Shown: positions 19,701 through 30,829 of the stretch, one piece after another
Position numbering within the stretch: the stretch's first letter is position 1
How the letters are laid out: each line of letters opens with the position of its first letter
From: Verrucomicrobiota bacterium
GTDB lineage: Bacteria > Verrucomicrobiota > Verrucomicrobiia > Verrucomicrobiales > Akkermansiaceae
Direction: 5' to 3'
NCBI GenBank assembly: GCA_017301995.1
Contig: JAFLEH010000035.1
Location: 1 to 64,000, forward strand
DNA length: 64,000 bases
Notes under the pieces: model-generated
The model's input: the letters and a program-made list of their open reading frames with translations, nothing else
Told to the model about the DNA's origin: nothing
Databases searched by the model: none
Made by a program: the position numbers and the translations under genes

Positions 19701-22700
19701 GGGCGAGTGCCCCATCCTCGGCACCAACCTGCTTTCCGGAGCCGTTCTGACAACCAACGCCGTGAGCGGCGTGAACCCGACCACCGCCACCTGCGGCGGA
19801 AATGTGACGTCGGACAGCGGCTGGCCGGTCACCCAGCGCGGCGTCTGCTGGAGCACCAACCCCTATCCGACCATCTACGACGCGAAAACCGTCAACGGCG
19901 CGGCGACCGGGTCGTTTACCGCCTCCCTAACCGGACTGGAACCCGGCACGGTCTATCATGTCCGCGCCTACGCCACCAATGCGATCGGCACCTCCTATGG
20001 CACCAACGTTTCCTTCACCACCGGCGGCACCAGCGGCGTGTGGACCACCACCGGCGGCGGCTCCTGGACCAACGCAGCGAATTGGCAGGGCGGCACCGAC
20101 GCCAGCGGTGCGGACGGCACCGCGAACTTCGGCACCGTCACACCGGCCGCCGACGCCACCGTCACCCTCGACGGCAACCGCTCCATCGGATCGATCGTCT
20201 TCGGCAACGCGGGATTCTCCAACAACTGGATCGTCGCTCCGGGAACGGGCGGCAGCCTGTCGCTGGAAACCGGGGCAAGCGGATTCCCTACGGTCACCGT
20301 GAACGGCGGCACCGCCACACTCGGCGTGCCCGTGATCGGCGTGGATGGACTCGTGAAAGCTGGAACCGGCACGCTCGACCTAACTGGAACGAATACCTAT
20401 GCGGGCACTACGACGGTCAGCGCGGGAACCCTCCGGGTTTCAGGATCGGTCTCCTCGGGATCTCCGCTCTCCGTTTCAGCGGGCGCCACTCTAACCGGCA
20501 CCGGCTCGCTCGGCTCCCACGCCAGCATCGCGGGCACGGTCGCGCCCGGCAACGGCGGCATCGGCACGCTGACAATATCGGGAGAACTCGCCCTAACCGG
20601 AACCGCCGCGATGGAGATCAACCGGACCACCGGCACCCGCGATTTGCTGACCGGCATGGATTCGGTCACATACGGCGGGACGCTTTCGGTGACCAATCTC
20701 TCCGGAACCTTCGCGGCAGGCGATACATTCGTACTGTTCTCCGCGGCGTCCTATTCGGGAGCGTTCACGACCTTCAATCTCCCCGCGCTCACCGGCAACC
20801 TGAAATGGGACACCAGCCAGCTCACGGTCAACGGCAGCATCCGCGTGGGCTATGACGCCTCCATCACCGGACAACCGGCTAACAAATCCGTCGGCCAAGG
20901 CGTGACCGCCACTTTCAACGTCACCGCCACCGGCATCCCCACGCCCGTCTATCAATGGCAGTCCAGCACCAACGGCGGCGGCACCTGGGCGGACGTTTCG
21001 GGTGCCACCTCCGCGTCCTACACCACCCCGCCGGCCACCGCCGGCGCGAACGGCACGCAATACCGCTGCATCGTCAGCAACGGGCTTGCCAGCGTCACTT
21101 CCGACGCGGCAACCCTAGCCGTAACCGCGAACACCCTGCCGGTTTTCACCGCGAATCCGGTCACGGTCGCCAACACGGCGGCCGGACAGGCAGTCTCGTT
21201 CTCCGCCACCGGCACCCCAACGCCGACCTATCAATGGCAGGTCAGCACGACCGCCGGAGTGTCATGGTCGGACATTAGCGGCGCCATATCCTCCACCTAC
21301 GGATTCACCAGCGTGGCGGGCGACGATGGCAAGGCCTACCGCTGCGTGGCAACCAACAGCGAGGGCAGCGCGGCATCCTCCCCAGCCCAGTTCCTGATCG
21401 CCTCCGTGCCCACATGGATCAACACCGTGGGTGGCTCGTGGCCGGTTTCAGGAAATTGGTCGTCCAACACGGTGGCCACCGGCACCGGCGTCACCGCGGA
21501 CTTCAGCCGCCTGATTCTTCCCGCCTCCGCCACCGTCACCCTTGATGGCGCGCGCACCATCGGCAACCTGAAATTCGGCGACGCGGCGGCCACCAACGGC
21601 TGGACACTCTCCACCGGCACCGGCGGACCGCTCACAATGGCGGTTTCAAGCGGAACCCCGACCATCACCGTGAACAACGCAACCGCCACGGTCTCAACGG
21701 TGCTCGCGGGCACCCAGGGGCTGCTGAAAAACGGATCGGGCAATCTCATCCTAACCGGCTCGAACACGTTCACCGGCGGCAGCACGCTTGCGGCCGGAAC
21801 CCTAACCGTCAATCAGGCGAACGCGCTTTCGGGCGGTGCCCTAACCATTACCGGCGGCACGATCGCGAACAGCAGCGGCTCATCCGTCACCCTGCCCGGG
21901 GCTCAGGCATGGAACGGCAATTTCGCGTTCGCCGGTCCCAACCCGATGACATTATCCGGAGCGGTGACGCTCGGCGCCAACCGGACCATCACCGTGGCCG
22001 GCGCGGATCTAACCATCAGCGGCGCGGTCGGCGGTGCCTATAGTCTGACCAAATCGGGCGCGAACCAGCTGACCCTGTCCACCGGTGGCACCTATACCGG
22101 TGGCACCATCGTGAACGAGGGTACGCTCCTTGCCACCGCAGGCGGCTGGTATGGCACCCGTTCGATCGGCACCGGTGCCCTAACCGTTAACAGCGGCGCC
22201 ACCGCCCGCTTCACCAACGCGCACGGTTTCGGCGTGGGAACCGGAGGGTATCCGGCCACCATCAACGGCGGCACGCTGCGCTTCGACGCGGAAAATTACA
22301 TGAGTGCCCTAACCATGACCGGCGGTTCGGTCACCGGCGGCGGGGAAATCCGTTTCAACTCGACCCTAACCGTCCCGATCAACGCCTCCGCCACCGGTTC
22401 CACCATCGGCGTGGGCATCAACCTGGTTTCCGGCACCACCACGTTCAACGTCGCCAACGGCGCGGCCGCGAACGACCTGCTGATCACCGGCGGGATCTAC
22501 AACGTCGGCAACATGGTCAAGTCCGGGACCGGTCTGATGAAACTGACCGGATCCGGCGGCTACTCGGGCACCACATCCATCAGCGCGGGCACCCTGTTGC
22601 TGGACGGCGGCGCGCTCGGCACCGGCAACACCACCCTATCCACCGGCGCCACCCTCGCCGGCAACGGCAGCATCGGCGGCGCGGCCACCATCAGCGGCAT

Positions 22701-25700
22701 TCTAACACCCGGTATTGGCGCAACCACCGGCACACTGGCATTCTCCGGCAATCTGACCCTGGCCGGAACCTCCTCCACCACGCTGAAGCTCGTAAAATCC
22801 GCTTCCGGAATAACATCCGACCTGATTTCCTGCGGTGCCACGCTTTCCTGCGGCGGCGCTCTAACCGTCACCGCATCCGGCGACGCTCTGTCCGGAGGCG
22901 ACACCATCCAGTTGCTCTCCGCGTCCGCATTTACCAACACGTTCTCAAGCGTCACTCTACCCGCCCTATCCGGAGGCCTGGTGTGGGACACCTCGCGGCT
23001 CTACATCGACGGTTCCATCAGCCTTGGAAAACTCGCGCAGACGATCACCTTCGATCCGTTGCCGGCGCTTTCGCTCGGCGATGTGCTGGTGCTTGACGCC
23101 ACCGCGTCCTCCGGGCTGTTGGTGACCTACACCAGCTCCAATCCGTCGGTTGCGCTGGTCCAGTTCGGCGATTATCTGACCGCCGTGGGCACCGGCACCA
23201 CCACCATCACCGCGAGCCAGTCCGGCAACGCGTTCTATCAGGCCGCTTCCGATGTGGGCCGCACCCTCACCGTCAGCGCCGCACTGCCCGCCGTGAGCAC
23301 GGTGGCGGCCAGTTTCCTCGGTGCCGGCACGGCCACTTCCGGCGGCGCCAATATTTGGGACGGCGGTGCCGCAATCACCGAGCGAGGAGTTTGTTGGAGC
23401 ACCAGCCCGGATCCGACCGTGGCGGGCAGCCGCACGCTCGACGGCACCGGCACGGGATCGTTTGCCAGCACCCTAACCGGGCTAACCGGCGGATCGACTT
23501 ATTATGTCCGGGCCTACGTTAGAAACAGCGCGGGCTACGGCTATGGCGGCAACCAAACCTACATTGTCCCCGTGGATGGCGTGTGGACTCTCAACGCGAA
23601 CGGCAACTGGTCCACCGCGTCGAACTGGTCCGGAAGCCTGGTCCCGAACAGCATCGGCAGCACCGCCAACTTCGCCACCCTCAACATCCTCGCGGACCGC
23701 ACCGTCACCCTCGACACCGCCGTCACCACCGGTGGCATGACCTTCGGCGACACCACCGCCAGCAATAATTGGATTCTCGTGGCCGGCACGGGCGGCAGCC
23801 TCACCATGGCCACTTTCTCTGGAACGCCGGGTATCACGGTCAACAACCAGACAGCCTCTATCAACCTTCCTGTCGCCGGCACCGCCGGCCTCTCGAAATC
23901 CGGATCCGGAACGCTCAACCTGGGCGCGATCAACACCTTCACGGGCGGTCTAACCGTCAACGGCGGACGGGTGAATCTACAGCCCGGGAATTACAACAAT
24001 GCCCTGCCAAACAACTCCACCGTCACCATCAACAACACGGGAACGGTTGGTCTGGTAAACACGAATGTGGCCAACAACGGCATCGCCTTCGTGGTCAACC
24101 AGGGGGGCACGCTCAATTTCCAAGGATACCACGCGCACTGCTACGGACTCACCCTCAATGGCGGCAGCGTCACAGGAACCGGCTCCGGAAAATATGGGAA
24201 CGAGGACTTCTACCTGCAGACCAATGTCATCGTGGGCGGGACCTCGCCCTCCACCATCAGCATCGCCAATGGCATCGGCCTTCCGAATCGTACCTTCTCC
24301 GTGGCCGACGCCACCTCCAGCCCCACGGCCGACCTCACCGTCAGCGGCGCGGGCGCGTTCCGGGGCACCGGGCTCTTGACCAAAGACGGCGCGGGCACCT
24401 TGACCCTGGCCAACGCCAACGTCCACACCGGCGGCACGACCGTGGCGGAGGGCACCCTGCTCGTCACCAACACCACCGGCTCCGGAACGGGAACCGGCGC
24501 GGTGACAGTGGCCGCTGGCGCCACCCTCGGCGGCACCGGCACGATTTCCGGAGCCACCGCGGTCGCGGGCACTCTGGCCCCTGGTAACAACGGGATCGGC
24601 ACCCTAACCGTCAACAACACGGTTTCCCTTTCCGGAAGCACCGCGGTCGAACTGAACAAATCCGGTGCCACCCTGACCAGCGACCGTCTGCAGGGAGCCA
24701 CCACGCTCAACTACGGAGGAAGTCTAACGGTAACCGCGTCCGGCGACGCCCTCACGGTCGGCAACACCTTCACCCTGTTCTCCGCAACCACCTACGCGGG
24801 ATCATTCTCGTCCTTCAGCCTGCCCACCCTAACATCCGGCCTGCAATGGGACACCTCCGGTCTTATCACCAATGGCTCAATCACCATCATTTCCGTTCTG
24901 CCCACGGTGACGGTGACCTCCACCGGAACCCCGGCGGAGTCCGGTCCCACGGCGGCCCAGTTCACGATCACACGGAACCAGACCGTCGGCGCGCTCACGA
25001 TCCATTTCACCGTATCCGGAACCGCCACAAGTGCCACGGATTTCGTCGCGCTGCCAGTCAGCGTGACCATCCCGGATGGCGCGGCTTCCGCCACCGTTGA
25101 TCTAACTCCGATCGACGATGCCACCTTTGACGCGGGTGAAACAGTCATCCTTTCCCTGTCGGCAAACGCCGCCTACTCAGTCGGGGCGCCGGACAACGCA
25201 ACCCTAACCATCACCGACGACGATGGTCCCCATCCGGTCACCTCCCCCTGGAGCGCGCAGGATATCGGATCGGTGATGGCAGGCGCAAACGGTTCAACCG
25301 TCACCAACGGCGCGGGTTCTAACGGAACCGACCTCTACAGCATCACCGGCAGCGGATCGCTCAACACGGCGAATACCTCCGACGGCATGCGCTTCGTTTC
25401 CCAACCGGTCACCGGCGATTGCGAGATCATCGCCCGCGTCGCAAGCCACTCGGGAACCGGCACCAACCAGCGCGTCGGCGTTGCCATTCGCTCCGATCTA
25501 ACCGGAGGCGCGGTCGCGGCCCAGACCGTCCTCCGCGGCGGAACAAGGCAGCCGTATTTCCTCTACCGGACAACCGCGAACACTTCGGGGACCAGCAATA
25601 CCCACAGTTCCTCCGTGGCCGCCCCCTACTGGGTGAAACTCGTCCGCTCGGGTTCGTCGTTCACCTCGTTCATCTCCGCGGATGGCGTCACTTGGTCACA

Positions 25701-27687
25701 GATCAGCACCGCCGCCACCCTGTCGAATATGGCATCCACCGCACGGGTGGGGCTTTTCGTATCTTCCGGTTCCACCACCGCCACCAACACGGCCACCTTC
25801 GATAATGTGACGGTGAAACAGAACATCGTTTCCATCACCGGACCGGGATCTTCCGCAGCCGAGGGAACGCCGGTCCAAACCGCGGCTTTCACCGTGTCGC
25901 GCGGGAGCAATCCACCCGCCACCGCCCTGTCCCTCCCGCTGACAATCGCCGGAACGGCCTCCTACGGCACGGATTACACCTTATCGGGCGAATCGGTATC
26001 CGTGGTCGGATCCACCGCCACCGTGACCATTCCAGCCGGACAGACGGGCATCACCCTAACATTAGATCCGGCAAACGATCTGGTTAACGAGGGCACGGAG
26101 ACCGTCTCGCTGACCGTTCCAGCCGGAACCACCTACTCGCTCGGTTCGGAAACGTCCGCTTCCGCGTCCATCACCGATGCGCCGGTGGCTGTTCTAACCA
26201 CGGCCCCATCCCCAGCCGAAGGCGGCTCCACCACGGGTTCCGGGACCTATTACACCGGAACCACCCAACCGATCTCCGCCACCCCGGCCAGCGGATGGCA
26301 GTTTGTCAACTGGACCGGCACCGGCATCACCGATGCCAACAGCGCTTCGACCACCGTCTCCATCGACACGGCGAAGACCCTCACCGCGAACTACGTCCGG
26401 ATCACCCACGCCCTAACCGTCACCGCGTCCCCCGCGGAAGGTGGCTCGGTCACCGGCGCGGGAACCTTCAACCAGGGCAGCACCCAGCCGATCACCGCCA
26501 CCCCGGCCAGCGGATGGCAGTTCGTCAACTGGTCCGGCACCGGCATCGCCGACTCCAACAGCGCTTCGACCACCGTCTCCATCGACGCGGCGAAGACCGT
26601 CACCGCGAACTTCGTCAGGATCACCCACGCCCTAACCGTCAACGCGTCCCCCGCCGAGGGCGGAAGCGTCACCGGCGCGGGAACTTTCAACCAGGGCAGC
26701 ACCCAGCCGATCACCGCCACCCCGGCCAGCGGATGGCAGTTTGTCAATTGGACCGGCACCGGCATTACCGATGCCAACAGCGCGTCCACCACAGTGGCCA
26801 TCGACGCGGCGAAGACCGCCACCGCGAACTTCGTCAGGATCACCCATACCCTAACCGTCACCGCGTCCCCCGCCGAGGGCGGCAGCGTCACCGGCGCGGG
26901 AACCTATAACCAGGGCAGCGTCCAGCCGATCACCGCCACCCCTGCCAGCGGATGGCAGTTTGTCAATTGGACCGGCACCGGCATCACCGATGCCAACAGC
27001 GCTTCGACCACCGTTTCCATCGATGCCGCGAAGACCGTCACCGCGAACTTCGTCCGGATCACCCACGCCCTAACCGTCACCGCATCCCCCGCCGAGGGCG
27101 GCAGCGTCACCGGCGCGGGAACCTATAACCAGGGCAGCGTCCAGCCGATCACCGCCACCCCTGCCAGCGGATGGCAGTTTGTCAATTGGACCGGCACCGG
27201 CATCGCCGATGCCAACAGCGCGTCCACCACCGTCTCCATCGACACGGCGAAAACCGTCACCGCGAATTTCCAACAGGTGAATCCCGACGCCAACGGCAAT
27301 GGCATTCTCGACGAATGGGAGGAGACCCATTTCGGCAATGCCGATCCGGGGAGCAATCCTGCAAATGACGATGCCGACCACGATGGCGTCAGCAACCTGA
27401 TGGAGTTCGCCCTCAACACCGATCCGCTCGTGCAGAACGCCAGCCCGCTCGTCCACGACCTCGAGCCCATCTCCGGATCGCGTCACCTGCGCCTCACCGT
27501 TCCCAAAAATCCGGCAGCCACCAATTTGACCTACACGGTGGAGACCTGCGATTCCCTAACCGGATGGAGCGCCACCGACACCACCGTGGAGACCAACACC
27601 GCCAACCAATTGATCGTCCGCGACAATTTCAGCGACACCACCGCCTCCCGGCGGTTCATCCGCCTGCGTGTCACTGTCACACCCTAA
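16714..27687 (+). CDS. Giant multidomain surface protein (PDZ, alpha/alpha barrel, PATR, Calx-beta, InlB-type repeats)
   Basis: 3657 residues. Order seen: signal peptide (LSILPLLGLLAASGVSNTRA); DUF6288-like N-terminus with a PDZ segment (about 105-190, TVLDIPAGAPADGSLYPGDI); a terpenoid-cyclase-like alpha/alpha barrel (about 360-680, EQNADGSWSSAGGDYANGHF); a cell-surface module with GVCWS (about 1010-1105); PATR beta-helix blocks (about 1110-1375, 1570-2100, 2290-2720); two Ig-like domains (YQWQSSTNGGG, YQWQVSTTAG); a second GVCWS module; two Calx-beta domains (about 2730-2840 and 3045-3160); a concanavalin-like domain (CEIIARVASHSGTGTNQRVG); five InlB-type B repeats (about 3160-3520); and the shared C-terminal module ending RRFIRLRVTVTP. 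No barrel translocator is present. It probably works as an extracellular fibre with an N-terminal enzymatic or binding head; activity is unknown. Confidence 0.85.
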   Translation: MNPRRLSILPLLGLLAASGVSNTRAAFDLEAWKTQYGTSLTPSQFYTTRPGPWGDYFSNSSADCANATFLYLGPLGIKARPHDQALSTAVFAALYPTSLVDASGLVQNAFTVLDIPAGAPADGSLYPGDIILEIEDQRIKTATDVSFPFPIQAQSSRGLEIHAGQLVDAAEGRGAVKIKVIRGALTTWSGTTMTAPSTSAEITVDVTGRDFVRLTTVSASNTLTNWINPRLENGSGGTLYLNAQTISQKSGHASPQMGKDATGATVYDGATAITNCIGTRSHSMIEYAVPAGYTTLKFKVQSSGSGTILPSVGVRNTTLTTTPPNPRQYDPQGAPVLAPEVTPYLATVEFSIPEIGSFGGSYDPNNQKVANYSAILAHRLAREQNADGSWSSAGGDYANGHFRTALGGLGLLATGDPQYATHIQKAAAYVAANDPGGWAYPRGTRLMFLAEYYLRTRDASILPGLQQAVNDAEWVIAGDFTCGHGLNMGYGGSGYIGATGTIATGLAIASKCPVIVDTWKLDNMLERIQELAGGNGGGLPYSRGGIGRSTFPETPSNGQSYSCGAGGVLASNIRGGPQYIHELFRKKFGNATTYGDADGGHASEALTFIMGSLACGIWGEDSHAANMSRFLWRLTLKRDYSGWINLNTNRLEYHGGDGGCHGGPTYDTGGYLILLNNHKHNLAITGKPEAQATVFPDTPPTYDVDRKLYWRVLNDWNMAEAALGAKFPNSLQPKLAELRAMPLGSDLATRTLAFLQREGLAAATLVNGISGLTSPEKQYYCEMLLGIGHDITAVSIDDPVPTSGLSNYRFSLNGYNATTTWDAWGGPTLTTDPASNTRMTGTVTLTDPSGTYLATPRVLNFAPGTLNPTTDFQVPVDQQITFTATFNYTVGGSLAISYTKDIIINPAVPFNVDSRAGNYTNVRKVWIPGNCPIPFEKWVMPVQLPSGITLPGASKNEGDIGFHTYDNGTLVTADSTYKSRIRGKPAGYWAVSGDRWGECPILGTNLLSGAVLTTNAVSGVNPTTATCGGNVTSDSGWPVTQRGVCWSTNPYPTIYDAKTVNGAATGSFTASLTGLEPGTVYHVRAYATNAIGTSYGTNVSFTTGGTSGVWTTTGGGSWTNAANWQGGTDASGADGTANFGTVTPAADATVTLDGNRSIGSIVFGNAGFSNNWIVAPGTGGSLSLETGASGFPTVTVNGGTATLGVPVIGVDGLVKAGTGTLDLTGTNTYAGTTTVSAGTLRVSGSVSSGSPLSVSAGATLTGTGSLGSHASIAGTVAPGNGGIGTLTISGELALTGTAAMEINRTTGTRDLLTGMDSVTYGGTLSVTNLSGTFAAGDTFVLFSAASYSGAFTTFNLPALTGNLKWDTSQLTVNGSIRVGYDASITGQPANKSVGQGVTATFNVTATGIPTPVYQWQSSTNGGGTWADVSGATSASYTTPPATAGANGTQYRCIVSNGLASVTSDAATLAVTANTLPVFTANPVTVANTAAGQAVSFSATGTPTPTYQWQVSTTAGVSWSDISGAISSTYGFTSVAGDDGKAYRCVATNSEGSAASSPAQFLIASVPTWINTVGGSWPVSGNWSSNTVATGTGVTADFSRLILPASATVTLDGARTIGNLKFGDAAATNGWTLSTGTGGPLTMAVSSGTPTITVNNATATVSTVLAGTQGLLKNGSGNLILTGSNTFTGGSTLAAGTLTVNQANALSGGALTITGGTIANSSGSSVTLPGAQAWNGNFAFAGPNPMTLSGAVTLGANRTITVAGADLTISGAVGGAYSLTKSGANQLTLSTGGTYTGGTIVNEGTLLATAGGWYGTRSIGTGALTVNSGATARFTNAHGFGVGTGGYPATINGGTLRFDAENYMSALTMTGGSVTGGGEIRFNSTLTVPINASATGSTIGVGINLVSGTTTFNVANGAAANDLLITGGIYNVGNMVKSGTGLMKLTGSGGYSGTTSISAGTLLLDGGALGTGNTTLSTGATLAGNGSIGGAATISGILTPGIGATTGTLAFSGNLTLAGTSSTTLKLVKSASGITSDLISCGATLSCGGALTVTASGDALSGGDTIQLLSASAFTNTFSSVTLPALSGGLVWDTSRLYIDGSISLGKLAQTITFDPLPALSLGDVLVLDATASSGLLVTYTSSNPSVALVQFGDYLTAVGTGTTTITASQSGNAFYQAASDVGRTLTVSAALPAVSTVAASFLGAGTATSGGANIWDGGAAITERGVCWSTSPDPTVAGSRTLDGTGTGSFASTLTGLTGGSTYYVRAYVRNSAGYGYGGNQTYIVPVDGVWTLNANGNWSTASNWSGSLVPNSIGSTANFATLNILADRTVTLDTAVTTGGMTFGDTTASNNWILVAGTGGSLTMATFSGTPGITVNNQTASINLPVAGTAGLSKSGSGTLNLGAINTFTGGLTVNGGRVNLQPGNYNNALPNNSTVTINNTGTVGLVNTNVANNGIAFVVNQGGTLNFQGYHAHCYGLTLNGGSVTGTGSGKYGNEDFYLQTNVIVGGTSPSTISIANGIGLPNRTFSVADATSSPTADLTVSGAGAFRGTGLLTKDGAGTLTLANANVHTGGTTVAEGTLLVTNTTGSGTGTGAVTVAAGATLGGTGTISGATAVAGTLAPGNNGIGTLTVNNTVSLSGSTAVELNKSGATLTSDRLQGATTLNYGGSLTVTASGDALTVGNTFTLFSATTYAGSFSSFSLPTLTSGLQWDTSGLITNGSITIISVLPTVTVTSTGTPAESGPTAAQFTITRNQTVGALTIHFTVSGTATSATDFVALPVSVTIPDGAASATVDLTPIDDATFDAGETVILSLSANAAYSVGAPDNATLTITDDDGPHPVTSPWSAQDIGSVMAGANGSTVTNGAGSNGTDLYSITGSGSLNTANTSDGMRFVSQPVTGDCEIIARVASHSGTGTNQRVGVAIRSDLTGGAVAAQTVLRGGTRQPYFLYRTTANTSGTSNTHSSSVAAPYWVKLVRSGSSFTSFISADGVTWSQISTAATLSNMASTARVGLFVSSGSTTATNTATFDNVTVKQNIVSITGPGSSAAEGTPVQTAAFTVSRGSNPPATALSLPLTIAGTASYGTDYTLSGESVSVVGSTATVTIPAGQTGITLTLDPANDLVNEGTETVSLTVPAGTTYSLGSETSASASITDAPVAVLTTAPSPAEGGSTTGSGTYYTGTTQPISATPASGWQFVNWTGTGITDANSASTTVSIDTAKTLTANYVRITHALTVTASPAEGGSVTGAGTFNQGSTQPITATPASGWQFVNWSGTGIADSNSASTTVSIDAAKTVTANFVRITHALTVNASPAEGGSVTGAGTFNQGSTQPITATPASGWQFVNWTGTGITDANSASTTVAIDAAKTATANFVRITHTLTVTASPAEGGSVTGAGTYNQGSVQPITATPASGWQFVNWTGTGITDANSASTTVSIDAAKTVTANFVRITHALTVTASPAEGGSVTGAGTYNQGSVQPITATPASGWQFVNWTGTGIADANSASTTVSIDTAKTVTANFQQVNPDANGNGILDEWEETHFGNADPGSNPANDDADHDGVSNLMEFALNTDPLVQNASPLVHDLEPISGSRHLRLTVPKNPAATNLTYTVETCDSLTGWSATDTTVETNTANQLIVRDNFSDTTASRRFIRLRVTVTP
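26195..27275 (+). repeat. Five tandem 219-bp repeats encoding InlB-type B repeats
   Basis: The segment GCGGATGGCAGTTTGTCAAC recurs at about 26290, 26509, 26728, 26947 and 27166, a strict 219-base period (73 codons). Copies two to five are nearly identical in DNA, including synonymous positions; copy one is more diverged (TYYTGTTQPISATPASG). Each unit encodes a strand-rich SPAEGGSVTGAG...ASGWQFVNWTGTGI...KTVTANF domain. Lengths fit in-frame expansion and contraction. Confidence 0.9.
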
Positions 27688-27753
27688 CCGGTCTTGCCAA
27701 GCCATTAACCGCGTCCGAAGGTTTGCCTCCGGCGAAACCACCGCCGTCCCATC

Positions 27754-28800
27754 ATGAATATCGGCATCATCGGCGCGGGAATGATCGCCCGCATTCACGC
27801 CCAGGCGATTTCCTCCATCCAGGGAGTCCGCCTGCATGCGGTTTACAACCACCGCCTGGCAAAAGCGGAGGAACTCGCCTCCTGCTACGGAGTTCCGGCT
27901 TTTGACGACCTGGACGCGTTTCTAGCCGATCCCAATCTGGACCTCGTCACCGTCTGCACGCCGTCGGGCGCGCACTATGAGCCCGCGATGGCAGCGCTCG
28001 CCGCGGGCAAACACGTCGTGTGTGAGAAGCCGCTCGAAGTGACCACCGCCCGCGTGGACGCCATGATCGCCGCGGCGGATGCTGCCGGAAAGACCCTGGC
28101 TTCGGTGCTCAACCGCCGCTTCACCCCGGCAATGGCCGCATTCCAACAGGCGGCGGAGGCCGGACGGTTCGGCCGACTCACCTCGGCGTCCTGTTATGTC
28201 AAATGGTTCCGCAACCAAGCCTACTACGATTCCGCCCCGTGGCGCGGCACCTGGGCGCTTGATGGAGGCGGCGCGCTGATGAACCAGGCCATCCACACCA
28301 TCGACGCGCTGCTGTTGTTAGCGGGGCCGGTGGTTTCGGTCCGCGCCCTAACCGGCTGCCTGGCGCATGAGGGAATCGAGGTTGAGGACCATGGTGTGGC
28401 GATGATCCGCTTCGCCAATGGAGCGCTCGGGGTGATCGAGGGCTCCACCTGCGCGTGGTCGGCCGACGGACATCCCGCTCGGGTGCAACTGGCGGGCACC
28501 GAGGGCTCCGTGTTCATGGCCGACGAATCCTTCGAGGTGTGGGATTTCGCAAATCCGAATCCCGAAGACGCGGTGATTCGCGAAACGCTGATGAAAGGCG
28601 CCGGGGCCGGCCTCGGGGCGAACAATCCTTCGGCGATCGGGTTTCTCCAGCACCAGCGGAATTTCGAGGAGATTCTAACCGCCATTCGGGATGGCAGGGA
28701 ACCCGCCACCTCGGCCCGCGAGGCCCGCAAGGCGGTGGCATTGATCGAGGCAATCTACGAAAGCGCGCGGCAAAACGGCGCGGAAATCATCCCCCGCTGA
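27754..28800 (+). CDS. Gfo/Idh/MocA family NAD(P)-dependent dehydrogenase
   Basis: 348 residues. The Rossmann motif is at the start (IGIIGAGMIARIHAQAI), the conserved EKP signature is at about residues 90-95 (HVVCEKPLEVT), and the second domain carries GGGALMNQAIHTIDALLLL with the usual catalytic-region His. The family oxidises or reduces sugars and inositols. The gene lies 66 bases behind the giant protein gene and 83 bases ahead of L-fucose isomerase, so a part in fucose or related sugar metabolism is plausible, though no substrate can be read from the sequence. Confidence 0.9.
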   Translation: MNIGIIGAGMIARIHAQAISSIQGVRLHAVYNHRLAKAEELASCYGVPAFDDLDAFLADPNLDLVTVCTPSGAHYEPAMAALAAGKHVVCEKPLEVTTARVDAMIAAADAAGKTLASVLNRRFTPAMAAFQQAAEAGRFGRLTSASCYVKWFRNQAYYDSAPWRGTWALDGGGALMNQAIHTIDALLLLAGPVVSVRALTGCLAHEGIEVEDHGVAMIRFANGALGVIEGSTCAWSADGHPARVQLAGTEGSVFMADESFEVWDFANPNPEDAVIRETLMKGAGAGLGANNPSAIGFLQHQRNFEEILTAIRDGREPATSAREARKAVALIEAIYESARQNGAEIIPR

Positions 28801-28847
28801 AAATCCCAAATTTTTTCCGGATTTTCCCAGAATTTCACAATTTGCGT

Positions 28848-28876
28848 TTGTCAAGTTGCCCGGCCTGCGTCTAGCC
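28848..28876 (+). promoter_or_regulatory. Leaderless-type promoter of fucI
   Basis: TTGTCA (28848-28853), 17 nt, CTAGCC (28871-28876), then exactly 7 nt (TCGGCGC) before the ATG at 28884. The spacing is identical to that in front of fabG and the gene at 50897, and the last bases before ATG are also CGGCGC in fabG. Transcription starting 7-8 nt after the -10 box would begin at the A of ATG. Confidence 0.55.
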
Positions 28877-28883
28877 TCGGCGC

Positions 28884-30686
<1,803 letters not shown>

Positions 30687-30829
30687 AATCGCTTTCTCAG
30701 GACGGCCGAGGCCTTGTTCGGATCCAAGTCCCCTCCCGCAGTCCGCCACCCCAACGGGGTTAATCCCGAAATCCGTAAATTGCCAGGTCCTAAAGGGCAA
30801 TGGTGGGAAGCGAACGCCCAAAACCGATC

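Noticed and set aside
30687..30829. Rho-independent terminator between fucI and the RCC1 gene
   Set aside because: Only a 5-bp ACCCC/GGGGT stem without T-run is present; too weak to annotate.
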